From the NCBI RefSeq assembly GCF_001425085.1, contig NZ_LMDN01000002.1, forward strand, positions 583,796-647,795: a stretch of DNA of 64,000 nt. Direction: 5' to 3'. Each line of letters starts with the position of its first letter. The stretch's first letter is position 1. The notes under the pieces are model-generated. The model saw nothing but the letters and a program-made list of their open reading frames with translations. It ran no database searches and was not told the origin of the DNA. This document shows positions 35,395 through 44,278 of the stretch, piece after piece. Source of the DNA: Leifsonia sp. Root4 (GTDB taxonomy: Bacteria > Actinomycetota > Actinomycetes > Actinomycetales > Microbacteriaceae). Position numbers and translations under genes: made by a program.

Positions 35395-35703
35395 TCAGGC
35401 CACCGCCGCGATCGGTTCGTCTTCAATACGGAGGTCGCCAGACGCATTAGCGCTGACCATCAGGATCGTCAGCCACTCGCGATTGAGCTCATGGCGATCG
35501 GCCGTATCGAACTCGAACTGGAGCGGTATCGAAGGATGGATCCAGAGGGAGATCCTGCTCCCCGGTTCGCCCTGAACTTGCAGACACGAGAGTGTGAATG
35601 ATTCCTGCCGCCGTAGCTTGGTCACGACCACCGATTTGATGTGTGCCAAGGTGCGATCATCAACGTGAATCCGTCGTTCTGCGCCGTAAACAATGGTTCC
35701 CAT
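35395..35703 (-). CDS. DUF7882-like small protein, paralogue 3
   Basis: A 102-residue protein (M-G-T-I-V-Y-G-A-E-R-R-I ... D-D-R-T-L-A-H-I-K-S-V-V-V-T-K-L-R-R-Q-E-S-F) sharing the core of paralogues at 32446 and 33529 and the I-P-L-Q-F-E-F-D and L-N-R-E-W blocks. It stands alone, leftward, 188 bases from Ku, in a gap with no other gene. Function unknown. Confidence 0.8.
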   Translation of the reverse strand: MGTIVYGAERRIHVDDRTLAHIKSVVVTKLRRQESFTLSCLQVQGEPGSRISLWIHPSIPLQFEFDTADRHELNREWLTILMVSANASGDLRIEDEPIAAVA

Positions 35704-35891
35704 CGTGCACTTCCATTCATCTCAACACCATGCCGCCTGGCATCGGAGAAGTCGAACAGCAGCCTCGCGCGTCGTGATTGGCCGGCGGGGTCTGGGCTGG
35801 ACAACCTGAGCTAAGTGTACGCTCGTTCAGTTCTCTGAGCACTGCTCATTTGCGCACGAGGGCCTTTCCCCAGCGGAAGGATCGCTCGTGC

Positions 35892-36749
35892 TCACGCGCC
35901 CTTTTGTGCCTTCTTGCGACTGCTGCGGGCCGGCACTTTCGCTGCGGTGCCCTTGCCCCGCCCCTTCGTCGTCTTGTTCTTCTCGATACTGCGACGCAAC
36001 GCGTCCATCAGATCAATGACGTCACCGCCCTGCTGCTCCTCCTCGCCGAAGGTGGCCGCGGTGTCCACCGTTGTGCCCGTCTTCAACCTCTCGTCGATGA
36101 GCTTCCGGAGCTGCAGCTGATACTCATCCGTGTATTGCGACGGTTCGAAATCGGAGGCGAACGAGGAGACGAGCGCCGATGACATCTCAAGCTCCTTGCT
36201 CGAGAGATTCACCCGGGTCGAGAGCGCGGGGAACTCCGGGGTGCGGATCTCGTCGTCCCAGAGCAGCGACTGCAGCATGAGCGCTTTGTCGCGCACGCGC
36301 AGAGCGCCCAGCCGTGTCTTCTGGCGCAGCGCGAAACGCACGATCGCCGTCAGCTCCGTCGACTCCAGTGTGCGCCGCAGCAGCACGTAGGCCTTCGGCG
36401 ATGTCGAATCCGGTTCGAGGTAGTAGCTGCGATCGAGCATGATTGGATCGAGCTGGGCGCTCGGAACGAACTCGACGATCTCGATTTCGCGGCTGCGCTC
36501 GGCTGGCAGGCCGGCCAGTTCCTTGCTGCTGAGCACGACCGTGGCGTCATCCTCGACATAGGCCTTGTCGATGTGCTCGTAGTCGATGATGCGACCGCAG
36601 GCCTCGCACTTGCGTTGGTAGCGGATCCGGCCGCCGTCCTTGTCGTGCACCTGGTGGAGCGGGATGTCGTGGTCTTCAGTCGCGCTGTAGAGCTTGACCG
36701 GCACGTTCACCAATCCGAATGCAACCGAGCCTTTCCAGATCGCTCTCAT
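35892..36749 (-). CDS. ku: Ku, non-homologous end-joining DNA-end-binding protein
   Basis: A 285-residue bacterial Ku. The start M-R-A-I-W-K-G-S-V-A-F-G-L-V-N-V-P-V-K-L, the C-E-A-C-G zinc-like block (about 48-52), the Y-L-E-P and L-R-R-T-L-E bridge elements, and a Lys/Ala-rich C-terminal tail are all present. It forms the homodimeric ring that recruits LigD. Divergent from ligD across about 100 bases, so both may be expressed together. Confidence 0.95.
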   Translation of the reverse strand: MRAIWKGSVAFGLVNVPVKLYSATEDHDIPLHQVHDKDGGRIRYQRKCEACGRIIDYEHIDKAYVEDDATVVLSSKELAGLPAERSREIEIVEFVPSAQLDPIMLDRSYYLEPDSTSPKAYVLLRRTLESTELTAIVRFALRQKTRLGALRVRDKALMLQSLLWDDEIRTPEFPALSTRVNLSSKELEMSSALVSSFASDFEPSQYTDEYQLQLRKLIDERLKTGTTVDTAATFGEEEQQGGDVIDLMDALRRSIEKNKTTKGRGKGTAAKVPARSSRKKAQKGA

Positions 36750-36848
36750 GGCTCCAGTACACACCCGATGGGGTCACGGGTCTAGGGCACGGGGAGAAGG
36801 CCCGTCAAGGGTATGGCGTAGTGCGGGCGAGAGGAGGATGCTCGGAGG

Positions 36849-39287
36849 ATGGCATCGAAGCAGCAGTCGGTGGTCTCGATCGGTGGCCACACGCTCAAGC
36901 TCAGCAACCTCGACAAGGTCCTCTACCCCGAGACGGGAACGACCAAAGCAGAGGTGATCGACTACTACATGTCCATCGCCGATGTGATGCTCCCCCACAT
37001 CGCAGACCGCCCGGCGACCCGCAAACGATGGGTGCACGGCGTTGGCACCGCCGACGAGCCCGGTGAGGTCTTCTTCCAGAAGAACCTCGGTGATTCGGCG
37101 CCAGACTGGGTTCTGCGACGCGAGATCCAGCATTCCGACCACGAAAACTCGTACCCGCTGGTCAACGATGCCGCGACCCTCGCCTGGCTCGGGCAGATCG
37201 CGGCGCTGGAGATCCACGTTCCGCAGTGGCGATTCGATGCCCAGGGCAAGCGACAGAACCCGGACCGCCTCGTGCTCGACCTCGACCCCGGCGACGGGGT
37301 CTCGCTCGCGGAGTGCGCCGAAATCGCCGTGCTCGCGCGCGGAATACTGCGCGACATGGGGCTGGATCCCATGCCTGTGACAAGCGGCAGCAAGGGTATC
37401 CACCTCTACGCGGCCCTCGATGGCAAGCAGTCCGGCGACGACGTCACAGAGGTCGCGCACGAACTGGCGCGCGCCCTGGAGGCCGAACACCCAGATGACA
37501 TCGTGAGTTCCATGTCGCGGGCGCTCCGACCAGGCAAGGTGTTCATCGATTGGAGCCAGAATCGCGAGGCCAAGACGACCGTCGCGCCGTACTCTCTGCG
37601 CGGGAAGCTGCAGCCGATGGTCGCAGCGCCACGCACCTGGCGGGAGCTGATGTCGAAGAATCTCCGCCAGCTCGATTTCCGGGAGACCCTCCGCCGGGTC
37701 CAGGAGCGTGGCGACCCGCTGGCGGGCATCTCGAGTGGGAAGCGGCCGGGGCAGGGAGACCGGCTCGCCCACTACCGCGAGCGCCGCGACGCCTCCAAGA
37801 CCCCAGAGCCGATACCGGATGCGATCGCCGCAAGCCCCGGCCGTCGCTTCGTCATCCAGGAGCACCATGCCCGCGGCCACCACTTCGACTTCCGGCTCGA
37901 ACACGACGGGGTGCTCGTCTCCTGGGCTCTCCCGAGGGGCATGCCCGGCGATGCGCAAAACAATCGGCTCGCGGTGCAGACCGAGGATCACCCGGTCGAG
38001 TACGCGGACTTCGAGGGCGTGATTCCCCGCGGGGAGTACGGCGCGGGAACGGTGGAGATCTGGGATACCGGCGACTACGAGCTCGAGAAGTGGCGGGAGG
38101 ACGAGGTGATCGTCTCGCTGCACGGGCGAGCGGGCGGTGGCCTGGGCGCGCCGACCCGGGTCGCACTCATCCGCACGACTCCGGCCACCGACGGCAAAGG
38201 AGCCTCCTGGCTCCTGCACCGCATGAAGGCGCAGACGCCAGACCACGAATGGAGCAGGCACAGCGCCGAGACCTCCGGCGCGGTTGCGGACGAGATGAGG
38301 CAGCGCGGCGAGCTGGCGCCGATGCTGGCGACGCTCGCTGAGCGCGCCGGGCTCGACGACGAAGACGAGTGGGCCATCGAAATGAAGTGGGACGGCATCC
38401 GTGCCATCGCCGTCGTCGACGCCAATGCCGGAACCGCTGAACTCTCGAGTCGAAACGGGATCGATCTCAGCCGGAGCTACCCCGAGCTGATCGAGGCGTT
38501 GCTGCGGGCAGCGGCACACACGGGGCACGCCGTTCTTGACGGTGAGATCGTCGCACCCGACAGTGCGGGGCGGCCGGACTTCGGGCGACTCCAGACCCGG
38601 ATGGGGCTCACCGGGGAGCGCGAGGTTGAACGCGCTGCGCAGAGCGTGCCCGTGCAGTTCATCGTTTTCGACGTGCTCGAGCTCGACGGCGTCCCGCTCA
38701 TCGAGAGCAGTTACGACGAACGCCGCAGCCGACTCGAGCACGCACTCGCGCCAACGCAGAAGGTGGTGCTGCCCGCCGCCATCACGGTGGGGCTGGATGC
38801 CGCCCTGGACGTCAGCGAAGATCTCGGCCTGGAGGGCGTCGTGGCGAAACGACGCGACGGCCCCTACAAGCCGGGGCGACGCTCAACCGACTGGCTCAAG
38901 TTCAAACACCTCCGCACGCAGGAGGTCGTCATCGGCGGCTGGCGGCCGGGCAACGGGGCCAGGCGCGACAGCATCGGCTCTCTGCTGCTTGGAGTTCCGA
39001 CGGATGATGGCCTCCGCTACGTCGGCCGCGTCGGCACCGGATTCAGCTCGAAGGCCCTGGACGACGCCCGCACTAGCATGGCCGGCCGTGCCAGCACGAG
39101 GAGCCCGTTCATCGACGTGCCGGAGTCGGTCGCCAGAGACGCCCACTGGGTGAGACCCGATCTCGTCGCGGAGGTCGAGTTCTTCGAGTGGACATCGACA
39201 GGGCAGCTGCGGCAGCCGTCGTGGCGCGGATGGCGCATGGACAAGAGCCCGAGCGACGTGGCGCGAGAGCATCCGGGGTCTCCTTAG
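36849..39287 (+). CDS. ligD: LigD: multifunctional NHEJ polymerase, phosphoesterase and DNA ligase
   Basis: An 812-residue protein, order polymerase - 3'-phosphoesterase - ligase as in mycobacteria. PolDom (about 1-300) contains L-V-L-D-L-D-P-G-D-G (catalytic aspartates near 141-143) and S-G-S-K-G-I-H-L-Y. The PE domain (about 330-470) has H-H-F-D-F-R-L-E-H-D-G, S-W-A-L-P-R-G and G-E-Y-G-A-G-T-V. The ligase domain (about 490-812) has the adenylation motif I E-M-K-W-D-G-I-R with Lys513. With Ku it repairs double-strand breaks in stationary or desiccated cells. GGAGG lies 11 bases before ATG 36849. Confidence 0.96.
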   Translation: MASKQQSVVSIGGHTLKLSNLDKVLYPETGTTKAEVIDYYMSIADVMLPHIADRPATRKRWVHGVGTADEPGEVFFQKNLGDSAPDWVLRREIQHSDHENSYPLVNDAATLAWLGQIAALEIHVPQWRFDAQGKRQNPDRLVLDLDPGDGVSLAECAEIAVLARGILRDMGLDPMPVTSGSKGIHLYAALDGKQSGDDVTEVAHELARALEAEHPDDIVSSMSRALRPGKVFIDWSQNREAKTTVAPYSLRGKLQPMVAAPRTWRELMSKNLRQLDFRETLRRVQERGDPLAGISSGKRPGQGDRLAHYRERRDASKTPEPIPDAIAASPGRRFVIQEHHARGHHFDFRLEHDGVLVSWALPRGMPGDAQNNRLAVQTEDHPVEYADFEGVIPRGEYGAGTVEIWDTGDYELEKWREDEVIVSLHGRAGGGLGAPTRVALIRTTPATDGKGASWLLHRMKAQTPDHEWSRHSAETSGAVADEMRQRGELAPMLATLAERAGLDDEDEWAIEMKWDGIRAIAVVDANAGTAELSSRNGIDLSRSYPELIEALLRAAAHTGHAVLDGEIVAPDSAGRPDFGRLQTRMGLTGEREVERAAQSVPVQFIVFDVLELDGVPLIESSYDERRSRLEHALAPTQKVVLPAAITVGLDAALDVSEDLGLEGVVAKRRDGPYKPGRRSTDWLKFKHLRTQEVVIGGWRPGNGARRDSIGSLLLGVPTDDGLRYVGRVGTGFSSKALDDARTSMAGRASTRSPFIDVPESVARDAHWVRPDLVAEVEFFEWTSTGQLRQPSWRGWRMDKSPSDVAREHPGSP

Positions 39288-39375
39288 CTCTCGCATCCCT
39301 GCGGAAGTCAAGCCGTTTCCCCGCACGGGGCCTGGCCGTATCGTGGGGGTTCCTCGAGCAGATGGAGTGCGAGCA

Positions 39376-39642
39376 ATGGACACAGCCGGGATGAACGCAA
39401 AAGAGATGCCAGACGAAGAATCCGTCGGCACCCAGGATGAACCGATCATGGACGTCGACGACGTCTCGGACAGGGACAAGCTCACTGGCATCATCGCCCA
39501 GACGGTCTCCGATCTCGGAGCCTCGCATCCGCGCGCCGACATCGAGGCCGTGGTGGTCGAACGCAGCAGGGAATCGGGGCTGAACGTCTCGCGCACCGAC
39601 ATCTCCACAGCGGTCGGATCCGCCCTCGAGGGCGGGCACTGA
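39376..39642 (+). CDS. Small acidic protein, unknown function
   Basis: An 88-residue protein (M-D-T-A-G-M-N-A-K-E-M-P-D-E-E-S) with an acidic N-terminal half and a helical C-terminal half (D-I-E-A-V-V-V-E-R-S-R-E-S-G-L-N-V-S-R-T-D-I). The C-terminal part resembles a small actinobacterial domain with D-P-x-x-D-I-E-x-x-V pattern, not assigned. It lies six bases before the topoisomerase start and is probably translated with it. Confidence 0.65.
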   Translation: MDTAGMNAKEMPDEESVGTQDEPIMDVDDVSDRDKLTGIIAQTVSDLGASHPRADIEAVVVERSRESGLNVSRTDISTAVGSALEGGH

Positions 39643-39648
39643 CACCCG

Positions 39649-40623
39649 ATGGTGCGGCTTCGAACGGCCGACCCGTCGGCCCCGGGTTGGACCCTGCGCA
39701 GAAACGGCACCGGAATGCGGGTGCTCGACGAACGCGGCCGCGTCATCACCGACGAGGAGCGCTGCGCGCGTGTCACGGCGCTGAGCATCCCGCCGGCCTG
39801 GACCATGGTCTGGATCGCACCCCAGCCGAACGCACACATCCAAGTGGTCGGCACCGACTCCCAGGGGCGCAGGCAATACATCTACCACGAGCAGTGGAGC
39901 CGGGCCCGCGCGCGCCAGAAATACGACAGGGCGCTGGAGCTGGCGGTGAGCCTGCCGAGCGCCAGAGCAGTGGTGACGCGCGACCTCCGTGGGGCGCCCG
40001 GCACCCGCGAACGCGCGCTGGCCGTGGCATTCCGGCTCCTGGACAGCGCATTGCTCCGCGTCGGGAGTGAGCGCTATGAGCGAGCACACGGCAGCCGGGG
40101 GCTCACGACGCTGCTCGGATCCGATGCCCATGTTCGCGGTGACACCGTGCTGCTGGAGTTCGTCGGCAAGGGGGCCGTCGACTGGTCGTCGGAAACCACC
40201 GACCACGACCTCGCGGCTGCCGTGCGCTCGCTGAAGCGCCGCGGTCCCGACGCCCGTCTTCTGGCGTGGAAAGACGGCGCCGTGTGGCGAACGCTGCACG
40301 CGAGCGAGGTGAACGAGTACGTGCGTGCCCGCACCCACGGGGACTTCACCGCCAAGGACTTCCGCACCCTGCACGGCACCGTTCTGGCGGCTCAGGCGCT
40401 GGCGGCCGAGGGGACGCAGGATGACGCCCGTGCCAGGAAGCAGGCGATCGTGCGGGCAACGGCGGTCACCGCACTCGCCCTCGGCAACACCCCCGCGATT
40501 GCACGCGCGAACTACATCGACCCCCGGCTGTTTGATCGATACCGCGATGGACGCGTGCTCGCGACCGGCTCCTTCGCACCGGAAAGGGCGGTCCGCGCGC
40601 TCATCCTCGGTGATCCGAGCTGA
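39649..40623 (+). CDS. DNA topoisomerase IB (poxvirus-like)
   Basis: A 324-residue type IB topoisomerase that relaxes supercoils through a 3'-phosphotyrosyl intermediate. R-N-G-T-G-M-R-V-L-D-E-R-G, the I-P-P-A-W...V-W-I block, R-Q-Y-I-Y-H and K-D-F-R-T-L-H-G-T are conserved. The catalytic tyrosine is Tyr289 in R-A-N-Y-I-D-P. Bacterial IB enzymes often sit near Ku/LigD genes. It follows an 88-residue gene by six bases. Confidence 0.93.
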   Translation: MVRLRTADPSAPGWTLRRNGTGMRVLDERGRVITDEERCARVTALSIPPAWTMVWIAPQPNAHIQVVGTDSQGRRQYIYHEQWSRARARQKYDRALELAVSLPSARAVVTRDLRGAPGTRERALAVAFRLLDSALLRVGSERYERAHGSRGLTTLLGSDAHVRGDTVLLEFVGKGAVDWSSETTDHDLAAAVRSLKRRGPDARLLAWKDGAVWRTLHASEVNEYVRARTHGDFTAKDFRTLHGTVLAAQALAAEGTQDDARARKQAIVRATAVTALALGNTPAIARANYIDPRLFDRYRDGRVLATGSFAPERAVRALILGDPS

Positions 40624-40635
40624 ACCCCGTGGCCG

Positions 40636-41967
40636 CTAGGGCGTCCACCATGGCCGCAGCGGTAGCTCGTCGCTCGGCCCGCCCGGCTTCGCCATGAGCA
40701 CCTGGTGCAGCTGGATCCCATTGTTCTCGAAGCCGAGCCGCGAGCCGGCCATGTAGAGGCCCCAGACCTTCGCGGTGGGGAGTCCCACCTCGGCAACGGC
40801 CTCGTCCCAGTGCTCGACCAGATTGGCGCACCAGTCACGCAGCGTGAGTGCGTAATGCTGGCGCAGATTCTCTTCGTGCAGCACCTCGAGGCCGGCATCC
40901 TGCGCGTCGGTGATGATGCGCCCGGAGCCGGTCAATTCGCCGTCGGGGAACACGTAGCGGTCGATGAAACCGCGGGCAGCCGGTGCGGTGCGATTCTCCG
41001 GTCGGGTGATGCAGTGGTTGAGCAGCAGCCCGCCCGGTCGCAGTCTGGACTGCAGGAACTCGAAGTAGGCGGGGTAGTTGCGCACGCCGATGTGCTCGAG
41101 CAGGCCGATCGACGAGACCGCGTCGAAGCGACCCTCGACGATGTCGCGGTAGTCGCCGTAACGCACCTCGGCCAGCTCGTCGAGCCCTTCCTCAGCGATG
41201 GCCCGCTTCGCCCAGGCGGTCTGTTCGCGCGAGAGCGTCACGCCGGTGGCCCGGACGCCGCGCCGCGCGGCGTACCGCACCATGCCGCCCCAGCCACAGC
41301 CGACGTCAAGCAGACGGTCGCCGGGCCGCAGGCGCAGCTTCTCGAACACGAGCCGATACTTGTTCTCCTGGGCCGCATCGAGCCCGGCGGCGTCGTCCGG
41401 GTAGCAGGCGCAGGTGTAGGTCATTGACGGCCCGAGCACGAACTCATAGAAGGTGTTCGACACGTCGTAGTGGTGGTGGATCGCCTCGGCGTCACGGGCC
41501 TTGCTGTGCCGCATGCCCTCGGCGACACGGCGCCAACGGGGCGGCGCCTCGCCGGGCGGCGGGGCGATCGGGCGCAGGTGCTCGATGCCGATGGAGCGCA
41601 CGATCTCCAGCATCGTCCGCGCCGGCGGGCGGGTGAAGACGAGACTGTCGGCGAGCGTCTTGAGCAGCTCATAGGGGTCGCCGGGGTGCACGCCGCGAAT
41701 CTCGAGGTCGCCGGCGATGTATGCCCGGGCCAATCCGAGGTCGCCGCCGCCCGTTGCGAGGTAGCTCGTTCCGCGCGGCGTCTTCAGATCCAGTGCGAAT
41801 GGCGCGTCCGGCGGTCCGGCCGTGCTGCCGTCGTAGGCGGTGAAGCGCAGCGGGAGGCGGCCGCCGGCGAGGATCTCGAGCACGGCGGCGAGGCTGAGCT
41901 TGCCTCCAGGCTCTGCGGTGTCCGGCATCCGTTGGCCCGTGGATGCCCTGCCCTTGGTGGTCGTCAT
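40636..41967 (-). CDS. tmsB: CFA-synthase-like methyltransferase, TmsB/BfaB type
   Basis: A 443-residue cyclopropane-fatty-acid-synthase relative. SAM motif I is L-L-D-V-G-C-G-W-G-G-M (about 219-229); I-H-H-H-Y-D-V-S-N-T-F-Y and S-S-I-G-L-L-E-H-I-G are conserved, and the catalytic Cys/carbonate region C-A-C-Y-P is intact. It is coupled through ATGA to an FAD-binding oxidoreductase, the arrangement of tmsA-tmsB/bfaA-bfaB, where TmsB adds a 10-methylene group to unsaturated acyl chains and TmsA reduces it to 10-methyl. That pathway is inferred from the pair, not from either gene alone. Confidence 0.85.
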   Translation of the reverse strand: MTTTKGRASTGQRMPDTAEPGGKLSLAAVLEILAGGRLPLRFTAYDGSTAGPPDAPFALDLKTPRGTSYLATGGGDLGLARAYIAGDLEIRGVHPGDPYELLKTLADSLVFTRPPARTMLEIVRSIGIEHLRPIAPPPGEAPPRWRRVAEGMRHSKARDAEAIHHHYDVSNTFYEFVLGPSMTYTCACYPDDAAGLDAAQENKYRLVFEKLRLRPGDRLLDVGCGWGGMVRYAARRGVRATGVTLSREQTAWAKRAIAEEGLDELAEVRYGDYRDIVEGRFDAVSSIGLLEHIGVRNYPAYFEFLQSRLRPGGLLLNHCITRPENRTAPAARGFIDRYVFPDGELTGSGRIITDAQDAGLEVLHEENLRQHYALTLRDWCANLVEHWDEAVAEVGLPTAKVWGLYMAGSRLGFENNGIQLHQVLMAKPGGPSDELPLRPWWTP

Positions 41968-43358
41968 CGTCGTTGCACCGCCTTCGCGTAGAGGTCGAGG
42001 AGGCGGGAATCGGGGTCAAACCGCCGCTTCACCGCCCGGTAGGCGTCCCCGCCGTAGAGCTCGTCGAACTCCTGCGGGGAGTAGTAGGAGTCGGAGTACA
42101 GCGATTTGTGCCCCTCGAGCGCGCCGACCTCGCGCTCGATCAGTCGGTTGGTCGCCCCGTAGTCCACGGCGCCGGGGCTGGAGCTGATCGGCACCGTCGA
42201 CCAGAAGCCGACATTGACGTAGTTCCGCCCCGGCTGGAGCGGGTAGAGCGGCCACGCCTCGTCGCCGCGCAGCCGGAGCGGGCAGAGCCAGATCGGCGTG
42301 ATCGCGACCGTGGCGAGGAACCAACCCAGGAACTCCGCGCAGCGCTCGATCGGCACCTCGATGTCTTGCACCACGCGCTCGCGCGGCGGCAGGCCCTTGA
42401 GTTTCTCGATGCGGTCGCCGATGTGGAAGCGCTGTTCATAGGCCATCAGCTTCGAGTAGAAGCTGCTGCGCCGGTAGCGACGCGGCCAGAGCCGGCGGAT
42501 GCCTGGGTTCTGCGCACCGAACGCCTCTGAGCACCAGAACCAGTCCGTGTCCCACCGCCACAGGTAGTCGGCGATGCTCAGGCGATCCGCCGTCACGCCC
42601 CGCGCGTGTTGGATCGAGCGGTAGTAGATGCCCTGATCCGTGTAGTCGCTGACGGGGCCGGATTCCGCGCTCTGCGTGCCCAGGCAGAGGTAGCTCTCGT
42701 CGGCGCCGAACACCACCCCATCGAGGTAGTCGACGGCAATGCCGTCGAATGCACCCGACTCGATGATCCCGGCCATCGCCTGCAGCAGTTCGGCGACGGA
42801 GCGGAAGCGCACGTGTCGGAGCGCGACGAACGGTGCTACCGGCTCGAGCTCGATGCGCAGGCGCACCGCGTAGCCGAGCGTTCCGTAGGAGTTGGGGAAG
42901 GCCCGGAAGAGCTCGGGGTTCTCTGTGGGCGAGGCGGTGACCACCTCGCCGGCACCGGTGATGATGTCCATCTCCAGCACCGATTCGTGCGGCAGACCGT
43001 TACGGAAGGACGTCGACTCGATGCCGAGCCCGGTGACCGCGCCGCCGAGGGTGATCGTCTTCAGTTGTGGAACGACCAGCGGCGCCAGGCCGTGCTGGAG
43101 CGTCGCGGCCACGAGGTCTTCGTACGTGCACATGCCGGCGACATCCGCCGTTCGTGCCTCGACGTCGACCGCGATCACGCCGGTGAGGCCGGAGGTGTCG
43201 AGCCCGGGTGCGCCGGCCTTTCGGCGGGTTCGGAAGAGGTTCGAGGTGGGCTTGGCCAGGCGCACCGGCGCCGCAGCCGGCAGCGCGCGATAGCTCGCCA
43301 GAAGGCGCTCCACGCCGGCGGCGTAAGCGCTCCGCTCGTCGACCACAGCTGCGGGCAC
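41964..43358 (-). CDS. tmsA: FAD-binding oxidoreductase, TmsA/BfaA type
   Basis: A 464-residue PCMH-type flavoprotein. The FAD region is V-D-V-E-A-R-T-A-D-V-A-G-M-C-T-Y-E-D-L, then P-Q-L-K-T-I-T-L-G-G-A-V-T-G-L-G-I-E-S-T-S-F-R-N-G. DIMINUTO/DHCR24-like sequence runs through it. Overlap with the CFA-like gene (ATGA at 41964-41967) and order tmsA then tmsB fit 10-methyl fatty acid synthesis. GTG 43358 is preceded by TAGCGT and six bases, indicating leaderless expression. Confidence 0.85.
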   Translation of the reverse strand: MPAAVVDERSAYAAGVERLLASYRALPAAAPVRLAKPTSNLFRTRRKAGAPGLDTSGLTGVIAVDVEARTADVAGMCTYEDLVAATLQHGLAPLVVPQLKTITLGGAVTGLGIESTSFRNGLPHESVLEMDIITGAGEVVTASPTENPELFRAFPNSYGTLGYAVRLRIELEPVAPFVALRHVRFRSVAELLQAMAGIIESGAFDGIAVDYLDGVVFGADESYLCLGTQSAESGPVSDYTDQGIYYRSIQHARGVTADRLSIADYLWRWDTDWFWCSEAFGAQNPGIRRLWPRRYRRSSFYSKLMAYEQRFHIGDRIEKLKGLPPRERVVQDIEVPIERCAEFLGWFLATVAITPIWLCPLRLRGDEAWPLYPLQPGRNYVNVGFWSTVPISSSPGAVDYGATNRLIEREVGALEGHKSLYSDSYYSPQEFDELYGGDAYRAVKRRFDPDSRLLDLYAKAVQRR

Positions 43359-43418
43359 GCGTCCACGCTATCCCTCGTGCGCGCTCAGCGCGAGGGTCAG
43401 CTCAGCGTGTGAGCGAGC

Positions 43419-44060
43419 TCAGCTGGCCGGTCCGAAGATCCGAAATCTGAGCGCAAGCATCCCGTCAAGCCGGTCGGGCTCGGCGAAGGCGGCGAGGAGT
43501 ACGTCCCACAGCTCGCCGACGCGCGTCGTGAGGTCGGCCATGTTGGTCAGCACATCCGACAGCAGCTGCACGCCGGTGAACGACGGGATGATGAAGTGGG
43601 CGAGCCGTGCCGGGTCGGTGCCCTGGCGGAACTCCCCCGCGTCGACGGCGCGGCCGACGAGGTCCTCGAAGGTCGCCAACCAGTCGTCGTATGGCGCCCG
43701 CGTCGGCGGGTCGAAGATGGCCCCACCCGTTGTCAATCGGATCCCGGCGCGCACGACCACGTCCCTCACGAGCCACCCGGCCAGGTCGGCACACATGAGC
43801 ATCATCGTCTCGGCCGGGCTGGCGGTCGCCTCGAATATCTCGGCCGCCGCAACCGTGACGCGGCGGTGCTGCTCGTCGATGACGGCGCGCGCGATCTCTT
43901 CCTTGGAGCTGAAGTGAAAGTACAGAGCGCCCTTGGTGACCCCGGCGGTCTCGGCGATGGTCGCGATCGACGCGTCCGCGTAGCCGACGCGGTAGAAGGC
44001 GGCCGCGGCGCCGGTGACGATGCGCTCCCGCGTCTGAATCGCCCGGTCCTGCTGTGCCAT
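43419..44060 (-). CDS. TetR regulator of the gamma-butyrolactone-receptor (ScbR/ArpA) type
   Basis: A 213-residue repressor whose start M-A-Q-Q-D-R-A-I-Q-T-R-E-R-I and G-V-T-K-G-A-L-Y-F-H-F-S-S-K-E-E-I-A are the signature of ScbR/ArpA-type receptors, unlike the other TetR proteins here. The ligand domain has W-L-V-R and F-I-I-P-S-F-T-G-V-Q. GGGGGAGCA precedes ATG 44060. An ARE-like operator lies upstream at 44179. No butyrolactone synthase (AfsA/ScbA) is in the window, so it may sense another signal or act as an orphan pseudo-receptor. Confidence 0.87.
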   Translation of the reverse strand: MAQQDRAIQTRERIVTGAAAAFYRVGYADASIATIAETAGVTKGALYFHFSSKEEIARAVIDEQHRRVTVAAAEIFEATASPAETMMLMCADLAGWLVRDVVVRAGIRLTTGGAIFDPPTRAPYDDWLATFEDLVGRAVDAGEFRQGTDPARLAHFIIPSFTGVQLLSDVLTNMADLTTRVGELWDVLLAAFAEPDRLDGMLALRFRIFGPAS

Positions 44061-44178
44061 TGCTCCCCCACCTCCGCCGCGAGAGCAATCCTATCCAGCG
44101 AGCCGGAGCCTCGATGGTGACGGGCAGCCCCCAATTCTGCCCGTCACTGCAGGCGTCGCACGCGACTCCTACAGATGT

Positions 44179-44204
44179 AAACATACCAACCGGACGGTTC
44201 TTTG
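44179..44204. promoter_or_regulatory. ARE-like operator of the GBL-receptor family
   Basis: ACATACCAACCGGACGGTTC (44181-44200), with flanking AA and TTTG, matches the autoregulatory-element pattern (ACATACN-A/T-CCGG-A/T-GGTTTGTT, partly palindromic) bound by ScbR/ArpA proteins. It lies 120 bases from the regulator start and overlaps a CATAGT -10 box reading toward the YdeI gene. Confidence 0.72.
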
Positions 44205-44278
44205 CATAGTGGACAGTGGACTCAATTCAGAAACTGGATCGGCTGCGGGGTGTCGGCAGCGTCTGGCAGACTCGTGCC

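Noticed and set aside
32446-35703. ATP-dependent DNA ligase label for the small paralogues
   Set aside because: No K-x-D-G motif or other ligase element in about 105 residues; the real ligase is LigD at 36849.
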